Shown here piece after piece: positions 23,412 to 26,916 of a DNA stretch of 26,916 nucleotides. Made by a program: the position numbers and the translations under genes. Below the pieces are notes generated by a model. The model ran no database searches. It worked only from the letters and a program-made list of their open reading frames with translations, and was not told where the DNA came from. Position 1 is the stretch's first letter. Every line of letters begins with the position of its first letter. The stretch spans positions 1 through 26,916 of the forward strand of contig CAYZGR010000042.1 of assembly GCA_964478125.1 (NCBI GenBank), written 5' to 3'. Source of the DNA: FW021-bin31 sp964478125 (GTDB lineage Bacteria; Bacteroidota; Bacteroidia; Chitinophagales; Chitinophagaceae).

Positions 23412-23903
23412 TTATTTGAAAATATAATTGGAGAACCTGCTTTGCAACAATTCGCTGAAGGCAACCCTTTCCTCGCGGTCAGGAAAAGCATCCACCGGGA
23501 TGAGAAAGAATGATTTATTGGAACTATACAGATAAAAAAAATCTTTTGTTTCCAGTATTTGATGAAAACGGTTCCAGGGAAGCATGCTTTCTCCCCTTTC
23601 GGTACCGATAGAGATTCCTTCCTCCGTCCAATGTAAAGAAATGGTGGGCTCCTGAAAAGTTTTTGCATTTCTGTATACGGTGTAAGGCAAAATATACCAA
23701 AAAATAAGCACCAAAACAATGAAAAGCAGGAATATCCAGATCAACATCTTCAAGGAGACCACGTTCATGCCGTATCCGATAAATGCAAGAACAACCATAA
23801 GCGCCAACACGACCTTAAAAAGTTTCATTTCCGGCCGGTTCATAAAATGAAAACGAAGGGCATCAATTACTTCCTGTTTATCATATTGAAATTGGAGCTC
23901 CAT
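23412..23903 (-). CDS. YcxB-like membrane protein
   Basis: A 163-residue protein with two adjacent membrane helices (about 27-46 and 49-72) separated by a very short turn, followed by a cytoplasmic YcxB-like C-terminal domain (ISLHWTEEGISIGTERGESMLPWNRFHQILETKDFFYLY...FLIPVDAFP pattern). The family is widespread in Bacteroidota and Firmicutes and has no known biochemical function. It starts 18 bp after the stop of the secreted-protein gene and is probably co-transcribed with it. Confidence 0.85.
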   Translation of the reverse strand: MELQFQYDKQEVIDALRFHFMNRPEMKLFKVVLALMVVLAFIGYGMNVVSLKMLIWIFLLFIVLVLIFWYILPYTVYRNAKTFQEPTISLHWTEEGISIGTERGESMLPWNRFHQILETKDFFYLYSSNKSFFLIPVDAFPDREERVAFSELLQSRFSNYIFK

Positions 23904-23921
23904 TGAAATCTGTCAAAATTT

Positions 23922-24431
23922 TTAAGTAGATGAAAACGGGATCTTACAGGAATCCAGGTCAGATCGTGTCATCCTGGTATCGGAATTTAATCCTTCTTTT
24001 GCCCCTGTAGCAGGTATCTCTTCTTCAGAAGACGGTGTTTTTGGAGTAAGCTCACTTATCCAGTTCGGGTATTTCTCCTGTATGAGTTCATAAAATCGGT
24101 GGAGGGATTTATAGGACACATGAAAAGGCGGTAGCAGATCTTTTTGATTATCTTCCTCCTGAAGGCCATTAGAGATAACACTTTGATTGTCCAGGTACCA
24201 TTGATAAAAATTGACTATGGCCCGTTGATACCGTTTTTTGAAACGACATTTTTTATTTTCCGAAGGAGGGGGAACAAGAAAGCTCAATTCTTCAATACTC
24301 TGGATCTGGTGCTTTTTTTGGATCTTTTTCCCGTTACAACCCGTTTTACTTTTTTTACCCAAATGTCCGCCGTCCGCCCAGCTCACAACAGGCAGCGCCG
24401 CAAGCAGAATAAAGATCAGGAAATCTTTCAT
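23922..24431 (-). CDS. Secreted protein of unknown function
   Basis: A 169-residue protein with a signal peptide (1-19, cleavage after SWA). The mature part begins with a Lys-rich stretch containing one Cys, then a proline patch (LVPPPSENKKC) and a helical region with RAIVNFYQWYLDNQ and YKSLHRFYELIQEKYPNW. The FYxWYL...S...L..FY pattern faintly recalls DUF3828 secreted proteins, but I would not assign the family. The tail from about 120 is Ser/Thr/Glu-rich and probably disordered. It lies 18 bp upstream of the YcxB-like gene. Confidence 0.75.
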   Translation of the reverse strand: MKDFLIFILLAALPVVSWADGGHLGKKSKTGCNGKKIQKKHQIQSIEELSFLVPPPSENKKCRFKKRYQRAIVNFYQWYLDNQSVISNGLQEEDNQKDLLPPFHVSYKSLHRFYELIQEKYPNWISELTPKTPSSEEEIPATGAKEGLNSDTRMTRSDLDSCKIPFSST

Positions 24432-24519
24432 TGTTTTCAGGTTTAATTCAAGAGACGAACTTACCAGCCATCAGGCAGGTGAAGGTACAAATTTCTGAGG
24501 GAAAAAGTCGCCTCATTTC

Positions 24520-24981
24520 TTAAAACCTGAATAAAGGACGTGCTATTTCTTCGCGGAACGGCCAGGGAATGGCAATCAAAATTATGATCAGGGCCAGGCC
24601 AAAATATAGCAGGGATCTGCTCTGCTTCTTTCGATCTACGGAGGCTTTTTTAACCGCCCTGCGGCCCACGTGTACCAAAATTAAAGCCACGATCATCAAT
24701 ACAACATGCTCAAGGACAAAAAATCTTTCTGCGGCATGTTGCATCATTTCTCCTATATTACCCGACCATTTATTGGCCCAGCCTCTTACAAAATACGTTA
24801 CCAGTCCGATCAGGAACTGTATATCCATAAGTATCAGGAAAAAAAGACTGCTTCTGTTGTCCGCCTTTGTATAATATTTATGGCCGGTCACGCCGATAAT
24901 CGCCCGGATGACCGTCCAGACCGCTGCTATTAATATAAGCCAACGAAACCAGGAATGCAGGATTAAAAAGAGGCTGTTCAT
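24520..24981 (-). CDS. Four-helix membrane protein, cytochrome b-like
   Basis: A 153-residue inner-membrane protein with four hydrophobic helices and His residues at helix ends (LILHSWFRW, HAAERFFVLEHV, LVHVGRR). Similar Bacteroidota proteins are often labelled cytochrome b; heme binding is not shown and function is unknown. The frame extends to 25026, but an exact promoter box (24997-25004) lies inside that extension, so the ATG at 24981 is chosen. It is transcribed from its own promoter downstream of ridA on the same strand. Confidence 0.82.
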   Translation of the reverse strand: MNSLFLILHSWFRWLILIAAVWTVIRAIIGVTGHKYYTKADNRSSLFFLILMDIQFLIGLVTYFVRGWANKWSGNIGEMMQHAAERFFVLEHVVLMIVALILVHVGRRAVKKASVDRKKQSRSLLYFGLALIIILIAIPWPFREEIARPLFRF

Positions 24982-24996
24982 CGAATAAAGTTTTAG

Positions 24997-25026
24997 CAAA
25001 TGTAAGATATTAAAAGAGAGATTCAA
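24997..25026 (-). promoter_or_regulatory. Promoter of the four-helix membrane protein gene
   Basis: On the minus strand TTG (25026-25024), 19 bp, then TACATTTG (25004-24997), a full consensus match. It leaves a leader of about 10 nt to the ATG at 24981 and rules out the longer start. Confidence 0.72.
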
Positions 25027-25055
25027 AAGCCGATTCGTCTCTTCTAAACTCCTAT

Positions 25056-25526
25056 TTATTTTATTTCAAAAACAGCTTCTATTTCTACGGAAATATTTCC
25101 GGGAAGCGAACCCATACCCACCGCACTTCGGGCTCCCTTGCCGTTTTCCGGGCCCCATAGTTCGGCAAATAACGCACTGCATCCATTGATGACAAAGGGC
25201 TGTTGGTCAAAATCCGGAGTACAATTGACCATTCCAAACAGCCGGATCAGCCTTTTGATCTGCTCCAAAGGTCCAAAATGCGCCTTTAAGGTGGCCAACA
25301 TTGTCAGCCCTACTTGCTCTGCCGCCTGTTTTCCAGCTTCCGCGTCCAGATCCTTTCCAACCTTCCCGATGATCATCTTACCACTATCAAGTTGGGGTCC
25401 CTGGCCCGATACATACAACAAATTGCTTTGACGAACCACCGGATGATAAACGCCTCCGGCAGGAGGAGCCGGAGGAAGCTGCAGACCCAGCGCTTTCAAT
25501 TTCTCTTCAATCATATCTTGTGCCAT
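25056..25526 (-). CDS. RidA-family (YjgF/YER057c/UK114) protein
   Basis: A 156-residue RidA-like protein, slightly longer than the classic 125-130. Archetypal RidA hydrolyses reactive enamine/imine intermediates such as 2-aminoacrylate formed from serine. This sequence has LLYVSGQGP and the C-terminal SLPGNISVEIEAVFEI, but the classic catalytic-site Arg of the RNCLYTSG-type block is not evident at the usual site, so it belongs to one of the other subfamilies, where activity is less certain. It begins 10 bp after the permease stop codon and so forms an operon with it. Confidence 0.9.
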   Translation of the reverse strand: MAQDMIEEKLKALGLQLPPAPPAGGVYHPVVRQSNLLYVSGQGPQLDSGKMIIGKVGKDLDAEAGKQAAEQVGLTMLATLKAHFGPLEQIKRLIRLFGMVNCTPDFDQQPFVINGCSALFAELWGPENGKGARSAVGMGSLPGNISVEIEAVFEIK

Positions 25527-25536
25527 TGTACCTGTT

Positions 25537-26853
25537 TTAAATAAACATATTTAATATCAAAACTCCTATCAAACCGGTAAAAGAGACAATAGTCTCCATG
25601 ACGGTCCAGGTTTTGAACGTTTCTTTGATGCTAAGGTTAAAATATTCTTTGAAAAGCCAAAATCCTCCGTCATTCACGTGGGAAAACATCAGGCTGCCGG
25701 CGCCTATGGCCAACACCATCAAGGATGGATGGATCATCTGTTGTTGCACGAGCGGGAGCAAAATGCCCACCGTCGTGAGTCCTGCTACCGTCGCAGATCC
25801 GATACAAATACGGATAATAGCCGCGATCATCCATCCCAGGATCAATGGCGGGATCCGCCAGTCCTTCAATGCAGCGGCGATATAGGTATTGACACCACTA
25901 TCGCGCATCACCTCCATAAATACGCCCGAACCGGCAATAATCAATAAAATGACAGAAATCCCTTTAAAAGCATCCTGTAACTCTCCCATAACGGTGGGAA
26001 TATTGCGCCCGCAACGGATGCCCAGGAAATAAATCGCTACCAATACGGAAATAAACATAGCCATATTGGGATTCCCCATAAAATGAATGATCTTATAGGG
26101 GATAGTATGCGGGGGAAAGGCATTTCCGGCAATAGTAGTAAGCGCCAGTAAAACAAGGGGCAGCAAGGCTGAAAACAAACTGATGCCAAGGCCCGGCAAA
26201 TTTTTTTCGGGAAGCGCTTCTTCCGGCAACAGGTCTTCCGGAGGATGAACCTTGTATTTCTTCAGGGTACTTCCATACAGGGGACCTGCAATGACAATAG
26301 CAGGAACAGCCACCAGCAAACCATATAATAAGGTAGTGCCTATATCCGCATGAAGTTGTTCCGAAATAGCAGTGGGTGAGGGATGCGGCGGTAAAAACCC
26401 ATGGGCTACAGACAATGCAGCCAACATGGGTACCCCCACTGAAAGAAGCGGAAGTTTAGTAGAATAACCCACTGCAAAAATCAGCGGTATGACAACCACA
26501 AACCCGGCAGTATAAAACAAGGGTATCCCCACGATCAGTCCGGCAAGCGACATCCCCCACCGCAGATATTTTTTGCCAAAAAGACCGGTAAGAGAATGGG
26601 TAATCCGTTGTGCCGCCCCGCTTTCGGCCACCAGCCGGCCCAGCATGGCGCCAAAACCCAGGATAATGACCAGCGAGCCCAGCATATTACCGATTCCCTT
26701 TTCAAGAGAATCGGAGAGATCCGCAACCGACATCCCGCTTGCCAACCCTAATAATATACTCACAAGAATAAAACTGATGAACGTATCCAGCTTAACCCAC
26801 ACAATAAGAACGACCAGCAAGATAATACCGATCAGACAGAGAATTAAAGGCAT
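25537..26853 (-). CDS. GntP-family permease (gluconate/D-serine type)
   Basis: A 438-residue inner-membrane transporter with about eleven to twelve hydrophobic segments. Family blocks include GFGAMLGRLVAESGAAQRI near the first third, GIPLFYTAGFVVVIPL, HGFLPPHPSPTA, and the C-terminal GSATVAGLTTVGILLP and SLMFSHVNDGGFWLFKEYF. GntP proteins carry gluconate, other sugar acids, or D-serine (DsdX) with protons. The RidA partner, 10 bp downstream, argues for an amino acid or a compound whose breakdown gives imines, but that is inference. A promoter at 26870-26901 precedes it. Confidence 0.94.
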   Translation of the reverse strand: MPLILCLIGIILLVVLIVWVKLDTFISFILVSILLGLASGMSVADLSDSLEKGIGNMLGSLVIILGFGAMLGRLVAESGAAQRITHSLTGLFGKKYLRWGMSLAGLIVGIPLFYTAGFVVVIPLIFAVGYSTKLPLLSVGVPMLAALSVAHGFLPPHPSPTAISEQLHADIGTTLLYGLLVAVPAIVIAGPLYGSTLKKYKVHPPEDLLPEEALPEKNLPGLGISLFSALLPLVLLALTTIAGNAFPPHTIPYKIIHFMGNPNMAMFISVLVAIYFLGIRCGRNIPTVMGELQDAFKGISVILLIIAGSGVFMEVMRDSGVNTYIAAALKDWRIPPLILGWMIAAIIRICIGSATVAGLTTVGILLPLVQQQMIHPSLMVLAIGAGSLMFSHVNDGGFWLFKEYFNLSIKETFKTWTVMETIVSFTGLIGVLILNMFI

Positions 26854-26869
26854 ACAGAAAATTTACGCC

Positions 26870-26901
26870 TAAAGATAGAAGATGCTTATAAAATTTTACA
26901 A
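26870..26901 (-). promoter_or_regulatory. Promoter of the permease-ridA operon
   Basis: On the minus strand TTG (26901-26899), 21 bp, then TATCTTTA (26877-26870), one mismatch from TAnnTTTG, 16 bp before the permease ATG at 26853. Confidence 0.55.
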
Positions 26902-26916
26902 TTTTTTTGAACACCG

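Noticed and set aside
1..26916. CRISPR array, toxin-antitoxin pair, restriction or retron-like defence locus
   Set aside because: No regularly spaced repeats, no nuclease/antitoxin pair and no reverse transcriptase were seen; the SNF2 and HerA-like ATPases lack defence partners beside them.

Overview
The window looks like chromosomal DNA of a member of the Bacteroidota. The signs are promoters of the TTG-N(17-23)-TAnnTTTG type a few bases to a few tens of bases ahead of many starts, an absence of clear Shine-Dalgarno sites, a TonB-dependent outer-membrane receptor with a carboxypeptidase-regulatory-like N-terminus, and DUF4369/TlpA-type thiol-disulfide proteins. Gene style fits the Chitinophagales/Sphingobacteriales side of the phylum, but the sequence alone does not fix the genus. 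Most genes are ordinary housekeeping or envelope genes; there is no CRISPR array, prophage, transposase or obvious defence island.

Left end (1-3025): a sugar-phosphate unit on the minus strand. A GntR/UTRA regulator lies upstream of a very long ORF that leaves the window at position 1. That ORF fuses a ROK sugar kinase to a class I mannose-6-phosphate isomerase, and a palindromic repeat element is inserted in frame between the two halves. A consensus promoter and a perfect 12-bp palindrome sit just ahead of the fusion gene.

3068-7036: a SNF2-family helicase with what looks like a zinc-less SWIM domain, then queA, which may be leaderless. 7232-11688: an outer-membrane receptor followed by an OmpR-family response regulator and its histidine kinase. 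Direct repeats of TGAAG at 10-11 bp steps lie before both the receptor and the regulator gene, suggesting a shared regulon. 11902-12147: a compact tRNA transcription unit on the minus strand with a promoter, a shortened tRNA-like element, tRNA-Met(CAU) and an intrinsic terminator.

12217-15093: a GNAT acetyltransferase converging on an FKBP-pepT operon, then hisIE alone. 15203-18876: two tandem TlpA-like proteins (one lipoprotein, one with an ordinary signal peptide), apaG, a small membrane protein, and a 1-Cys peroxiredoxin ended by a clear terminator. 18974-23405: a HerA-like ATPase starting at TTG, arfB, a thiolase, and pyruvate dehydrogenase E1 beta. 23412-26853: minus-strand genes for a YcxB-like membrane protein, a secreted protein of unknown function, a four-helix membrane protein, and a GntP-type permease/RidA operon.

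The most interesting items are the triple-module ROK/PMI protein with its in-frame palindromic insert, the tRNA-like element in the leader of tRNA-Met, and the candidate response-regulator operators. I did not find a clearly new defence or mobile system.
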